Made by a program: the position numbers and the translations under genes. 64,000 nucleotides of DNA from Diorhabda sublineata (lineage: Eukaryota > Arthropoda > Insecta > Coleoptera > Chrysomelidae): assembly GCF_026230105.1 (NCBI RefSeq), contig NC_079482.1, positions 12,400,001 through 12,464,000 of the forward strand, in the 5' to 3' direction. Shown piece after piece: positions 22,770 through 36,329 of this stretch; position 1 is the stretch's first letter, and every line of letters begins with the position of its first letter. The notes below the pieces were generated by a model. It was not told the origin of the DNA. It saw only the letters and a program-made list of their open reading frames with translations, and ran no database searches.

Positions 22770-24240
22770 AGAAGACAACAAATGAATTTCAGTGATTTCA
22801 TAATTAATTATAAATTGAAACGTCCAAGTATTCAGTTCTAGAAGTTATTTTAATAAATTACTTTCATTTCCATATTTCTAAGTACGATTCTGATTGATGC
22901 CTTAATATTGTTTGCATAGATATGAGAAGAGTAGATTATTTTCATATTTTAATGAATTTTCGATAGAATATTGGTTTTTAAGAAATAATTTGTTAAACTT
23001 GATTTCTTCATAGTTTAGGATAAAAAGGAAACATAAATTGTAGTTAAAATTTTATACACGATAAAACCATTTCCAGTCACGTGCTGTGAGCCATTTTTAA
23101 ACACTAGACAGGATGTTATTGGTGGGCATTATCATTTAATTATTTTCTTATGATAAAGTATTCAACTTACAAGGAGTACAAACACCATGTCATTGTACGA
23201 CTCTATAATGTGAATCGAATTACTTTTTGTATACGTATATTAATAATAGAAGGCTATTGTGAACCTGATAAATTGAATGTTTACATTTAAAAAAGTTTAA
23301 ATATACTTTTTAACTGCATGTCCAAGAACAATAATAGGCAGATAAGTACTCAGAGTATGTTTGACTGGTTTTCAATATGAGAAAATGAAGATGTTAATTT
23401 CAATTTTAGCTTTCTATTATTTACACTGTCGCTCATTATTAATCTACACACGTTTCATTAATTTTACAATCTAACTTATTTCTGAAGAAATTGGCAAGTT
23501 AGTATAGGTCAGTACTTCACAACCTTATTGAACCGCCACTGTCAGTGATTTTAAGAATGACTCATTTTATTTTTGTTTAAACCTAATTATCGATTGAAAA
23601 ACCAAGGGAGAGAAATAAAAAGTAAAACTGGCTTTAATATTATTGCCAACCACCAATCTTTACCTACAACAGTTTTTTAATGTAGTGTAGGACCTATAAA
23701 ATTTGCATTTTCTTTTACCCGCAAGGATCTGCGACCCCTTGTGTCATATAATAACTTTTGTTGTATAATTTTTAATAAATCATACATCTAAACAAAATGA
23801 GGGTATTTGAATATCATATTCTTTATTGTTCAAACAGTTCAAAAATTGATGGGACTATGAGTAGGGGACTATGAAGAGGAAAACAAAATCACCAATATTT
23901 AGACCGGGTAGGTTTTGGTCTTGTACAGATATTCTCTGGTAAATGCCGATAGTTTGTACCCAGCAAAATCTGTTGCTGGTCTGTGAAATATATTTTCCCA
24001 GTAACGAAAAAAGTTTTTCTGATATTAATATCTTTAGATTTTCCATGACAAACTTTAATTTCTTTTTATCCTATTTATGATGACTATTCTGGAAGCACAA
24101 TTACTAAGCTAAAGGAAACTCTCCATACCACTAGAAAAACCCCTCATTACTTACAGACAGTTTCTAGCAATAAACATATGTGGTCAGTAGTCTTTGGATT
24201 AAAACTTTGGTTTTTGGACTAAAACTTTATTAGGGAGTAA
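22770..24240. other. AT-rich spacer
   Basis: No gene or repeat is supported. A reverse 63-codon frame at 23855-24046 has no recognisable motif. Confidence 0.4.
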
Positions 24241-24438
24241 ACTTATATTTTCTCCGAGAGGCAAGCAGTCTTGACAACCTTGAAGACTATTGAATGCGCA
24301 TCTAAACTAACGTGGGAGTGTAAGCAAATGCTGAAAGTATTAGCTAACAGAAATAAAGTAACCCTAATGTGGCTACCAGGCCACCAGGGTATACCGGGCA
24401 ATGAGGAAGCAGTAAGCTTTGCCAAAAAAGTGATGTAG
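24241..24438 (+). pseudogene. LINE RNase H domain fragment
   Basis: The forward frame reads TYIFSERQAVLTTLKTIECA, then WECKQMLKVLANRNKVTLMW, LPGHQGIPGNEEAVSFAKK. This follows the RNase H domain of Jockey- and R1-like non-LTR retrotransposons: an SDSQAAL-type segment, a helix with a conserved cysteine, then LxWVPGHxGIxGNExADxLA. The catalytic aspartate of the first segment is replaced (SERQ for SDSQ), and the last one lies in GNEEAV where GNEKAD is usual. Sequence continues to about 24640 in a related frame with a basic, polar tail. The flanking reverse transcriptase is absent, so this is an isolated fragment. Confidence 0.85.
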
Positions 24439-24639
24439 CCTCATGGGATGTCACATCAACAACGAATTGAACGAATGGCTAGAGAATCAGATGGTGTCTT
24501 ATTGAAGATCTACTCTTCGAATGTTGAGGGTTTGGAAAGGGAGATAAAAAACTCCTTTGGAAGGAGTTTATGTATTTAGGAGGCAGATAATGATATGCCG
24601 AGTCATACAGAAAAGATATTTTTGAGTATAGATGCAAAG

Positions 24640-26195
24640 CCTAAACGACTCTCAAACAATCTAACAAAAACTGGATATTTTGAAAATTTTTCTTACTAAA
24701 ACTTGTCTTTCGTTATGCCCTTCAGTAATAGTCTATTATTTTCACTTATTCAAAATAGTGAATTTATGATGAACGAGTTATTTACAGTGACTGTTAAGGT
24801 ATTTTGGTATATTTATACATAATTACCGTGAATATTCGCAACCAATATGCTTAGAACAGTATTAGAAGATGAGCAATTATTGGTATGAGGTATTATTACA
24901 TAATAAAATATGAGTAGAAAAACTTTACTAGCAAATACTAAGCAAAAAAGGCTAGATTGAATTGTATATAAATTATAAATTTGAGGATGAAATTGTGTCA
25001 TTGTTTGAACTATTTGATTCCAACAAGTTATCTGCAAACGTCTCCTTCTTCTTGGTCTTCGTCGAAATAAAATTTTCCACGGTGATGACATCAATATCGC
25101 AGAGAAATAATATATCAATTTGAGCTTATATTTTCTTATCACTAATCCAGAAATAAAATTTTTCCCTTTTGGTTGATACTAATTAATTAATGATACACTT
25201 CTAACCTTCATCGATATTTTCCTATTTTATATCATCTTTATTACTTGACTGCATGGAATATTTAGGTGGTCATCGACTCCCGGATGCCGATTTCGCGTAC
25301 ATATTGTTTGTGGACAGCTATATTTAGAATTTTATTAATCCGTTAAAAATAACGAACTTTCAAGATTCCTAGCCGATTGGTATATTATCTACATGTGCAC
25401 ATAGCACATGTTGTGAATAGCCGTTAGTGAAACTGGTTTTAGAGAATTTATGGTATACACGTATTGTAATTAAATCATCAATACAGTCTTATGATGAACA
25501 GCTAACAATAACTTGTGACTACAGGAATCATTCCTAGTAAACGCGTATAGTGTGTCAAATCAACTAATTGTTTTGTTAATTTTTCCATCAGTTTAACGTC
25601 GATAAGTAGTTAATGTTGACTTTAAACATGTATACTATTTATTTGATGAAATGTTTTGAGCTCGTAGGTTGATATGTATTTTATTTGAATTTTATCTTAT
25701 CTTTTTGAAATTTTGCTCCCTACTAGGAATATGGTTAAAATTGCAGAAAATATTGATCAAAAGTTGTAGTTAACATTATTTTGAAAACTGCCAAAAAATA
25801 ATAGCTCTGTTATAGCAGTATGCTCTGAACTAAATCAATTATATTGAAAACCAAGTTAAACAAATTGAACTTTTTTTTTATCATCACTCAACTTGCAGCT
25901 GAAAATAAAATTTTATTTATTGTTTTGAAATTAAATACTAATTTTGTGATTTATGAGGTTTCATTATTGAGCAGTCATTACTAGTTAATTTCTGAGGTGA
26001 AATTCATCTGAAATATAAATAATTTTCTGTATTATCGTTTTATCCGCTCTGACATAGTTTATTTTAACTGATTAGTCAATCGCAATGATTCTATTAACCC
26101 TAAATGCTCTATGGATTCTCCATCATTGTATTGCTAAACTGTTTCCTGAATATAATTATATTATAATGCATCAAAATTTGTAAATTATTCATTTT
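24640..26195. other. AT-rich spacer
   Basis: A reverse 109-codon frame at 24813-25142 has no recognisable domain; its arginine-rich stretch comes from a repeated CTTCTT-type run near 25050. Nothing else is supported. Confidence 0.4.
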
Positions 26196-26199
26196 ATAA

Positions 26200-26375
26200 T
26201 TTTTGGTATTTAATTACGCTCTCTGGCGGTGGACCTACAACTCTGTAAATAATTTGCACTTTTTTCTCGAGGTCACTTTTGTCATACATTTTTTTCCCGA
26301 AGCTGTACTATAAACGGCTCCCGAGATATGGCCGAGAGCCATTCTTAGTGGGACACCCGGTACATATTGAAATTG
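26200..26375. repeat. Transposon terminus-like block
   Basis: The block includes 'ctctggcggtggacc', 'gaagctgtactataaac', 'ggctcccgagatatggc' and ends 'agtgggacacccggta'. In reverse complement the last string is a 'accgggtgtccca' type end, a very common outer end of mariner-type elements in insect genomes. No transposase frame adjoins it, so this is a solo terminus. Confidence 0.5.
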
Positions 26376-26499
26376 AGGTTGCTTCTTTTTTGTAATATGA
26401 CAAGTGCAGATAAAAATTTGTGTATGGTTGAAACAATTTTAATTTTGATTTTCATGTAGAATACATTGATTGATATAAGTTTCTAAGTTGTCAACATCT

Positions 26500-26560
26500 A
26501 ATGATATTCTGATAAAGATCGAAATTAGGTCGAAACGGCAAAATAAATTTCTATTGAAAA
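26500..26560 (-). repeat. Penelope-like motif, inverted copy
   Basis: In reverse complement the string is 'gccgtttcgacctaatttcg' then 'atctttatcag'. It matches 'gacgtttcgacctattgcg' then 'atctttctc' at 53257 and the related string at 9930. No coding sequence accompanies it. Confidence 0.5.
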
Positions 26561-27049
26561 AAGTCATCAATATTAAAAGACATATCACATACTAGTATTC
26601 AAGAAGTTGTTTTGTTAGAATGCCTTTCACATAAAATGGGAGAATAGAAATTTTATTTATTAGTGTTGGGGATATGATGGACACTCAATATTATGCACAT
26701 TATCTTTGCTTGTGCACGAATCTATGTTATAAGCAGAATAGAAAGGAAATAGAGAAAATTATAACTCTGAATATAGCTGTTATATTTACAACATAAATGC
26801 TGATCTTAAAACTCATTGTTAGTATTTATGGCTTAATATACTATATTAATGTTAATTAACATAATTTAGCAAATTAATGTACGATTTATTATTATTTAAA
26901 TCAAAAATCATAATAGAACTGTAGTACTGTCACGCCGCGCTAATATTTCGAATTCCGATGAACTTGTTTTTGATTATAGCAAAGCTCGAAAAATGACTAT
27001 TTATTCCAATAACAAAATATGACTATTGTTTTATATAGTTTATTCATAG

Positions 27050-27350
27050 TAAACCCGATCATGATCTGAATGTTTGGGACACGTCTCGTCCATTGTTGTT
27101 CGGGAACTGATCGTAATTATATAATAATAGGATTTCTACTCCTGTAGAGCTGTGGGTAAATGAGATCAGCTTTCGGGTTGTTTCATTTGTCTATAGTTTT
27201 TTGAAGATTAAAAATTATTTATTCCTCTTATATAGTTGTCTACTATTAATTTACACGAGCAGCGTAATTTAAAGGTCACTGAGAATTAGGTGATTGGGTA
27301 AATCGTTGATAACTGCTCACTAACAATAACTAAATATCTAGAGTCTATTA
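27050..27350 (+). repeat. Dispersed repeat R1, copy 2
   Basis: The core 'gatcatgatctgaatgtttg' is followed by 'attgttgttcgggaactgat' and 'aggatttctactcctgta', then by 'gagtctattatataacta' near 27341. The order is the same as in copy 1 at 9140. A further shared string 'caacaggtgtttctca' occurs at 27902 here and near 9487 there. Confidence 0.6.
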
Positions 27351-27359
27351 TATAACTAA

Positions 27360-30300
27360 ATAAATATTAGCGTTAAAAAAGTGATAGACATCAAAAGTTG
27401 TTGTAGATGTTTTTAATTCTAAATTTCCACAGCAAATTGAACGAGACGTTCGGAACTGTGATCGGTTTGGGTTAGGATCCGCCAGCAGCTAATCTAACTA
27501 AATCCGGCTTTCCGAAAATTCGTTTGATCAATAAACCGAAAAGTTTCTGCAGTTATAATTTTTAGCCATTCTGTATTCAAATCATAATATAATGAAAGCA
27601 AAACTGCTGCACCTGTCGTTCACTCTTAGAAACCTCTAACTGTATAGTTACCTACTTTCCAACTCTGTACCTGTTATGTTTAGAAGAGATTTGTGAACTA
27701 TTCGTTTCACAGATGCGATTTACAGAGTTAATTATCATAAAGTGGACATAGCTTAACAGCATAATAATTACTTTTTGATTATTTTCAAGTTCTCGAGTAG
27801 ATCATTAATACAAGAACGAAAGTCCTTTAAAACCTCAGCAATGGAAAAATATATTATTGTATCTGGTCCGGCAATATGAACCAAACAACAGAGTCGGACT
27901 GCAACAGGTGTTTCTCACCATAAATATTAAATTTTAACCACTTAATACTCTTTCAATCTAACACAAACCGTCTTTCATTTATAATTCTCATTTATGTAGC
28001 ATTCAAACAAGTGATTTATATTCTATAAATTATGTGAAGCCACTGATTTATAATTCATTTGATTTATTTAAATAAAGAGGAAATAAATTGTAACTACTAT
28101 ACTCAGTAGAATATCCAGAGAACATTCTTAAAACATTGAAGTGATTGACCTGAGAACAATTGGATAAAAATGAATTTTAGATGATATTTTAGTAGATATT
28201 TTTACAGTAACCATGATTTATCTTTAAAATATCGAGGTAAGCTAAAAACCACAACAAATTTTACTTAATTGAGAGGTTTAAAAAATTGTACCTACATAAA
28301 ATTACAACAGTTTCAACCATTATTTATTCATCGGTAGAAAAATGAATGAATATGCTAATAGGTATGAAAATTGCTTTAGACCCCTTATTGCTGTGCCACT
28401 TGATAATTCTAGGATAGGGGAGGGGAGGAGATTTGATAATAATATCATGTCGCGTTAAGTTGTTTTTCCTTTTCATTTTCATTCACCGATCTTATTATTG
28501 TTAGTTTCATATATGCTCGCAAACTGGTATTTTTCAAAATAATAATCTAATTTTAGATAATTTTCATTGAATTTATGATTTCGGTAGCATGAAAAAAAAT
28601 TAATTGATCAAAATTTGTTCGGTAATATTGTAATTTGTGATCTCATCACCGAATATGATTCATTATTCATAACAATTAATTGATTCTTCATATTAATCTC
28701 TTATTTATTTATTTACATCATATTCGAGCAACAGGTACGGACTACAGATGAAATTGACATGATTATAAACACTTTTCAAAAACACCACACACAACATTTC
28801 CAAATATTTATTCACGTGGGTCGAGTTCTATTTATAATTTCATCAATGAACACGCTTAAACAAATTAAATATTCAGTGGCGTCCTAAACTCAGGATTATC
28901 ACGATATTTTATGATATAAGTAAAAGCATACTAAACAGAAATTTTCTTTTAGCATCCGATAAACATTATTCTTCGAACAATAAAAGTATTAAACAAATGT
29001 TTATTCCTTTGACGTGTATATTTACGCTGTTTTTTAACTACCTAACTCCACTGTACTAGTTTTTCAACCAATTAAATTACTTACTATATGTTTATGTACA
29101 TATCTCAATTTCTCGAGAAATACGTTAAACCCCAGTCACTTAATCATTTTAGTGAAAACATTACTGTTCGTAATTGGTTTTAATTTTACCGTGTATTTTC
29201 CTAGATGTTTTTGTTGTCGATTTCAGTTTTTAGAACTGATAGCTAATACTATTGTCGATTTTTTGTCAAGGTAGTAAGAATTACTTCACGCAGTGACTTA
29301 AAACAACCACAAAATGAAGCCACATTAGGAGAAAGGAGAAAATCTATTACACTAAAATGTTATAAAGATCCATCATAACGTGTTACTAGATCGATGTGTA
29401 GCTATTAGATAAATATTTGAAGATAGTGGTCTCTTATATCATATGGTACATACCTTACTACCGAAATGAACATAAAATAATTGTTTGTACTATTGGTACC
29501 AAGTGTAATTATAAATACACAGAAGCAAATTCGAAGAGACATTGGTGATAGCCTTTTAACGTAGTAGAGAATAGATGAGTCATGGGTGGACACATCAATA
29601 ACATGTAGAGACCTTAAAACAAAATTAGTTATATTGTCATCGTCATCCAGGTATACATGTCATATGTATCTAGTAGATTGTGTTGAGCTTTATTTTTTTT
29701 ATCCTTATAAAATTGTATAGATATAATCATGCAAACTTCAACCTTTGTTTGAACTAACAGAGACTTTCTAAACAAAACCTAGTCATCAAGTACATTTCCT
29801 GACATCTTTATTTCCTTTGTAATTCTATTTTTGTATATTTTTGTATGTTATTTACTAATGTACTGAATAGGCTTTATTAGTCAATATAGTGGACGCGTTT
29901 GCTATAAGTTGCGCTTGTCTCCTAATGTTTTTCTTTAACAGCTGTTAATAAAAACTCCTCAAATGATGTTCTACTTTGGCTTCTTACATTGGCCAACTAT
30001 ATAATTTGTACCTATAAAGACGAGCGCAACAATATTAGAAATGCTCTGATACTGTGACTAGCTTACATGCCAAGCTCTAGAAACGGGGAAACAATAGATC
30101 TTAGTTGGCAGTGCATGTACATATGTTAATCGAATATAAATCAAACAAATGCCAGCAGTTATGCTCAAGAACAAAGTTATACCGAATAATATTACTAATT
30201 CAGCTTTAGAAAATTCTATGCATTTCACACTCATATCCGTTTTGATTTTTGTTAACATTTCATCACTAATTATCGTTATTTATGTAGAATTTAAACTAAG

Positions 30301-31690
30301 TAAATTAAATTTACCATTCCACCGAGAACTGCATAGTACTGTCTCACAGGATATACATATAATCTCATTTTAGCAGTTTCTATTTGCAAACTACAGTCAT
30401 TTCTAATGTCGAACACTAATACTTAATACTTCGAGTGAATAGAATGACACAACTCGATTACTATGGTGAAATTCCTAAGTATGGTCCTGCATCAAATCTT
30501 TTTTTCTATAGAACTTGGGGATTTAATGTTTTAATATTATTCCGTATAAGTTTCAAACCATATCTTTACCGCTAACAATTTTGATGCACCGTTGGTAGAA
30601 AAAAAATAGACTATCATAATGATAAAATAATTTAAGCTTGATATTTTTTGTGCAAATTTATTTATTCAAATAAAAATTCTGAGAAAATTATACTTGGTCG
30701 GATGATATTAGATTTATTTCTTGAGGAAAATATAAAATAATCGTTCAAAAGTTTGAGTAACAAGTAGGTATTTGGAATCAAGTACATTGAAATTCACGTT
30801 TCCTTCACACGCATCAGTGGAGTGATTCCTCAGTGCCGGAATGGGAGGTTTTTTCGACATAAAAAGATCAAAGCTGAGAGATTCAAATTTTCAAAATCAA
30901 CTCTTTCTAACTCTTTCAAAATATGATTATGTAAAATGAAAAAATTTATATCTAGCTTAGCTAGCAGTAGCTGAAGTCTCTTACCTTTGTGCATGAAATG
31001 ACTACCATCAATATATTTGGTTGTTGGTTGGTATTTCAAGCATTATATATCAAATAGCTTTTCTGCGAAATTAGTTTACTTTCAATTAATCAAATACTTC
31101 AAAGATTGATTGTATTTTGATTTACTTTGAATAAAATGATTTTTTTCCCATGCTGTACTTGATAGGAAATGTTTAATTGAAAATGAGGTCCCGGATGACA
31201 TGGATTTATAGGTCTATTTTATAATAAAGAAATTGATCATTTTTATATTTTAAACCATTACTGAATATTCTCTTTATATTGCATTTCGATCTTTTAATTT
31301 TTATAATTAACTGTATATTTTTTCTATTCTATGTTTTTGTGAACATAAAGACTTTTAATCACCTGTTCTTCTTGAATTAATTTTTAGAACTAAATATATT
31401 ATTGATATTAAAGTAGTGGGTATTATACCTATTTATATATCGGTTAAAACTTTGAAAACGAATATGAACTTTTCTGTAGCAATTACTAAATTCGCTATAT
31501 AGTCGGTAATTGGTAACTCTTTCATCTAATATTCAATCATATAATTTTGCTGCAAAATTTAAACCTCTATTACTTTCAGTCTTTGCTATAATTCTATTTA
31601 AAAATAAATCTCTTATTTCACAGAATTTGTAAGTAAAAATTATGTAATGCTCCCTTTTTAAATCACTATTTAATACTTTTATTTACTTTC
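27360..31690. other. Long AT-rich spacer
   Basis: No gene or mobile element is recognised over more than 4 kb. Overlapping frames on opposite strands at 30058-30258 (reverse, one hydrophobic stretch) and 30149-30373 (forward), and a reverse frame at 30830-31039, show no family features. The length of unannotated sequence suggests intron or intergenic DNA. Confidence 0.45.
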
Positions 31691-31692
31691 AG

Positions 31693-31848
31693 GTCCGTTT
31701 GCAGGAAAAATTCGATTCAATTGTTGATATTTGTACGCATACGATACCAGCTCTTGGATTATTTTTTTTTCTTCATATAGCTTCATATTTTGCGTTCGTT
31801 GGATCGCTTTGGGTACCTACAATCCACTTTTTACTCTCCACTAGATAG
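31693..31848 (+). other. Candidate exon-like open segment
   Basis: A polypyrimidine tract ending 'tttactttcag' at 31692 is followed by a 51-codon open frame to a TAG at 31846-31848. It begins VRLQEKFDSIVDICTHTIPA and continues with one strongly hydrophobic stretch (LGLFFFLHIASYFAFVGSLW), which could be a membrane segment. Composition is slightly less AT-rich than around it. I do not recognise a family, and no matching upstream exon was found in the window, so chance remains quite possible. Confidence 0.2.
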
Positions 31849-33590
31849 ATAACAAGTTATTTATAGTTCACTTTTTTACTACATCCTAAAATAATTTGAA
31901 TCAGTTGTAGTTGATGTTTAAGTACTTAATAACTAATAAAGTTTTATTTTCATTGAGATTTTCATTTATTGATACTTGCAAGTATTTTTCGTATAGTTAG
32001 ATATTTTATTCTACTCAACCTTATCCCATTTACATATGAACTAAACATTCTTTCCAGCATCTATCGTTTAAATCCGTTCAGCAATTTGTCATTTGTTGTG
32101 CTGGGTATTCAAATTTCTTATACCAACCATACATTGATTATATTATCATAATACGATGGAGACGGTTTGGCATATCTCTGTCTTTTATTATATTTAATAC
32201 CTATTGAAATGTTTTTCAAGTTATCCATAACAGCTTTTGTTGATCAAGTCTCAATCAAGATGAGCAGCATTTTTTTACCTCATAGTGAAAAAAAAAACGT
32301 TTTAAAATTACCACGTGTAATGATGCAATAAAAAAGTTTTATATTTATCAAATAAGAAATGTCATATTTTTCAGATGATTTTCTTGAAAAATACAAATAA
32401 ATGGAAAAGAAGAAACAATCTTGACCTTTACGGACAGTCAGGAACGTCGATAGAGTATAAAGATGTTGAAGAGGTCTTTGGGTCGGACACCTTCTTCGGT
32501 AGTGAGATAAAGCTTGATCTCTGGCTGGCTGCGTATCCTATGATGATGTCACTGGAGTAGGTTAAAAGTAAAGGAGTCAGATTGAGTCACACGGTTAGAT
32601 CGAACAGATATAGAATATGTCATAACTACGTAAGACAACTTATAGGAGAAATCAGGATAACCTAAGAAAAAAAATTATAATTTCCGGAACAAATATTCTT
32701 ATGGTAATTCCAGTGAATGAAGTGTTGTCTTCTAGAAAAATTATTTCCTTGTTTCGGCTAAAAAATTTGATAAATATTTTACGTACACTAAAATATGAAT
32801 ATTTTTACTTACTACATATAACTATTGACATCGAAACTTATTCATTATTATTATTTAATTTTAATTTATTTTGTAATATTCTGAAAAAAAAATGATATTA
32901 ATTATTTTAAGTATAGGATCATGGAGATAAATAATTATTATTAATTTGGCTTGGAGAGAATAGCTGTCGTATTTACTTTGTTCAGTGTTAATTTTATACC
33001 TATGACGTCACGCAATATGGCGGTCTTACTGAAATGTTTAAACTACCTACAAAATTTTAGAATTTTAATGTTTGGAGCACAACCCAATCATAATGATAAA
33101 TATTTTAGTATTTATTGATATACGGAGCTATATCGCTGAGGCTTATAAGAAAGAACAAAGCGGGAATGTTGAAATAAAACTTAAAAATGACTATGTTTCA
33201 AAGACCGAAAAAGATGAGTGTGTTCTCCAGAGAAAGGAAAAAAATACAGCGGTTTTCATGAGCAAACGAAACCAAAACTGAGTTTAACGTAATTATATAT
33301 GGAGTGATAAATCTATGTTTGACTAATGTGTTGGCGATGTAGGATGTAGTTATTAGAATGCATCGACAAGAATATTACAAAGATTACCTTGAAAGAAACG
33401 TCAAGTTCCTAGTGTTTAGGTTTTTCATAGACTCTGATTGCATGTCTTCAAATGGGGCTGGATATCTACATTCTATTAATTGTACTGTCAAAGGTACAAG
33501 AGAATTTTTACCCTTCTTCTATCAATGAAATTCATTTGCCACACTTATATTTCAATAGTTTGCTATATAGCCAAATCAGTATTATTATGG
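31849..33590. other. AT-rich spacer with unassigned short frames
   Basis: Forward frames at 31969-32151, 32375-32560, 32701-32895 and 33072-33281 are each 60-69 codons. The one at 32375 has a mixed, protein-like composition (acidic and aromatic residues) but no known motif. None can be called a gene. Confidence 0.35.
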
Positions 33591-33599
33591 TTGTATGGA

Positions 33600-33795
33600 A
33601 TAAATATTCCTGTTCAAAATTGAAAATCTAGTAGCCCTGATCTGTCACCTATCAGATTCTTTAGCACCAGAAGAAAAAAGCACTTGGAACTACACCAGTT
33701 CACACAATTCCTGAATTAAAAGTTAAATTTCAAACACACCTGCCAAACATTGGTATTAAGAACTTTTCTACGATATGACAGATTTTTCCAGACTG
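33600..33795 (+). pseudogene. Possible Tc1-like transposase C-terminus
   Basis: The forward frame near 33630 reads SSSPDLSPIRFF, which resembles the Tc1-family block SPDLNPIEHLW around the final catalytic residue. In the next frame it is followed by TPVHTIPELKVKFQTHLPNI, where the family has a helix 'tlxELkxxlxxxwxxip'. The catalytic glutamate position holds arginine (SPIR). The match is short and split by frameshifts, and no inverted repeats were found. Confidence 0.35.
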
Positions 33796-33799
33796 TTCT

Positions 33800-34968
33800 T
33801 GATTATTAATTAGTAGTAATTCTATTTAACATTATTATATGCATCTGGACTACCATTAAGCCAATAGTAGGCTTTCTTTTATATTCCTGTATATTTTTCT
33901 ATTCCTTGGTTTAAGAGCTTCGTACTGAGTTTGAATCTGTCCTTATAAATATTTGATAATACTGAGTATTTTTTGTTTATTATATAAGGCTAACCAAATA
34001 TGGTTAAACTTCTAAAGAAGTTTTTTATAAATGTTACTATTTTGGATGTCAATTTTATTATTTACTGATTGTTTCTCATACTGTACGTATTAATAATTTT
34101 TTCTCTTTTAATCTCATTAATAGATGTAATTGACGGCCAGCACAAATTTAATTAAGTGTTTAGTTTTCCAGCTGGTTTCTCCGTATTTCTCTTTCGCATA
34201 TGAAAATCCATTGGATCCTCATATACATTTTTACTATTGTAGATTTTTGTAACAATTAAAACAACAAATCAACTTTCTTTGCAATAAATCACGAAATTTT
34301 CCAACCGTAATTTGTTCAGTATTATTTAAAGTGTACATCGAAGTGTTACGGGAAGACACACAGATATATCGTTTTCATTTCAAATTATAAATAATTATAA
34401 TTTATAAATATAAATGTTGGTTTCTTCATTAAATAGTTTACGAAATCGTTTTTTAATTACTCACATATTAGTTTTTTGAGATCAAGAGTTATTTAACCAC
34501 CATTTTGTACTAAATAGCTGTTGGAGTGTGCACTTCTCTCGAAAATATATAGTTTCCGTTTTAAATGAAATGTAATATAATTTTCAACTCCAAATTATCA
34601 AAGAACAAAGCACAAACCTGATTGAAGTTTATTTCATTGTGAAGGGTTTGAATTGATGAGTGATTTTATTTTGCAAGACGTTATTTAAATTTCCAAGATT
34701 TCGATGTTTTGATGGTATTAATGTATAACTAATATAAATATGTCCATGATTGTTCCACACCCTTTTTAGATATATATTTGTCTTTTGACTCTGTGCGTAA
34801 ATACGGAGATTTAAATGAATATCTGAAAAATTGTCAGAATATACAAAGATTTCTGTCTCAACAATTGTAAAAGCACAATGAGAAATATTCGAAAGCTTCA
34901 CAGACATATACCTCAAAAAATTTATGAAAATTATGGATCAAAGGCTCACTTCAATCTTCAATTTAAAT
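33800..34968. other. AT-rich spacer
   Basis: A 95-codon reverse frame at 34629-34916 shows no recognisable domain. Nothing else is supported up to the inverted repeat at 34969. Confidence 0.4.
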
Positions 34969-36025
34969 ACTTGCGTGCATAGAAATCGGCCCACTGTAAT
35001 CTTTTGACTTTAACTATATTTTTTTAAAATATTCATTAGATCAAAAAAAAAATATGCTGTTTGGAAGGCAATGTATTCCTCTCTAATGTAGTTGACGTAC
35101 CACATGAATTGCTAAAATATCTTTGATATATCTATCAGCTGTTTAACCTCTTTTTATGTGAACACGGTCGTCTTTACGAATGAGCACAGGGTCGATTCGT
35201 GCTTTTAAAGAAAATGCACCCCAGATAATATAGGAACCACCTTTTAAGCACTCCGCAAATCGCTTTCTTGGTCTCGGCACACTTTCCTTCTTCAGTCACT
35301 GTCATGAAGGCATATTTTCGTATCATCCGAGAACACAACAGATCCCCATTGTTTTAACATCCAATTAAGATGATCCTGTGCAAAACGCAGGCGTACTTAC
35401 TGATGAGCTGGAATAGGTTTTGGACTAATCGCAGATGTTTTAGGGATCAAGTTATTTTCTTGCTGTCTTCGTCTTACTGTTCACTGACAGTCACCCCTCG
35501 CACCTCACGGAGCTGTCGTTGCACTTGAATGGCATTAAGGTGACGATTTCTTGATGTTGTTGACACTAAGCGGTAATCACGAACGGTTGTAATTCACCTT
35601 CTGCCTGTTTCAGGTCGCCTATGAAAGGATCCAGTCTCCTCATAACGCTAGCACACAATTGTCTAGTAACAGCTCGCTGACAAAGTCCATTTTAGATTAG
35701 TAACTTCGGCAGCTTTTCGTTGTGTAGTATGCACTACACATTTGAACCCTATTGAGATTATAAAAAACGAATAATATGCAAATTTTAATTTTAATATTTG
35801 AAAAATTTGTTGTTTCCGTTACAATTGTTACAATTACCACATAAACATTTGTTTACCGGTTGCTACGCATATAAACGATAAACCTTGCTCATAAACTTTT
35901 ACTCACATTAAACCATATTATATTTGTCTTCCAAACATAATATTTTTTGTGATCTGATGAATAATTAAAAAAAATATAATTAAAATCAAAAGTTTACAGT
36001 GGGCCGATTTTTATGCACGCAAGTT
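34969..36025 (-). mobile_element. Tc1-like element with long inverted repeats
   Basis: The left end from 'cttgcgtgcatagaaatcgg' and the right end, in reverse complement 'cttgcgtgcataaaaatcgg', stay alignable for about 85 bp, through 'cccactgtaa' and 'cttttga' to 'attcatcagatc'. The enclosed 1.05 kb holds a decayed transposase on the reverse strand and no other frame. TA dinucleotides lie at or next to both ends, but the exact border bases differ by one or two. The size is well below the usual 1.6 kb or so, which indicates internal deletion. Confidence 0.8.
35150..35720 (-). pseudogene. Tc1-like transposase relic
   Basis: On the reverse strand, VMRRLDPFIGDLKQ, LQPFVIT and further fragments appear near 35600-35660, in the place of the N-terminal DNA-binding half. 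The central part, about 35300, reads LDVKTMGICCVLG with YENMPS, where Tc1 transposases have 'VLFSDESRF'. At about 35200-35260 the string GGSYIIWGAFSLKAR fits the family's 'GGSVMVWGxFS' block. The latter is the clearest hit. Many stops and shifts are present, and the final NPIE block is not visible. The base composition is less AT-rich than the flanks. Confidence 0.65.
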
Positions 36026-36329
36026 TATATTGAAGAAACTTATCTTAAGCAAACTTCTATTTTCTGTGTGATATTATCTGAGTCCAGGAGTCAGATCTAC
36101 ATGACCAGTTCCTCGAACTTTCTTCTCAAATAAAAAGCTAACTGATTAAAGTTTATATCCAACTGTGGATAAATATATAGGTCGATACTTTGAAAGTTAT
36201 TACGTAGAAGTTTGGTGGAAGCACCTGTCGCTTATTTGAATGTATCAGGTGACCAAGTTTTCCTTATCTTACTGCTAGCTGATTTTTTTTATAAATTTTC
36301 ATATGGGATGAAATGATGTATTTTTAATT

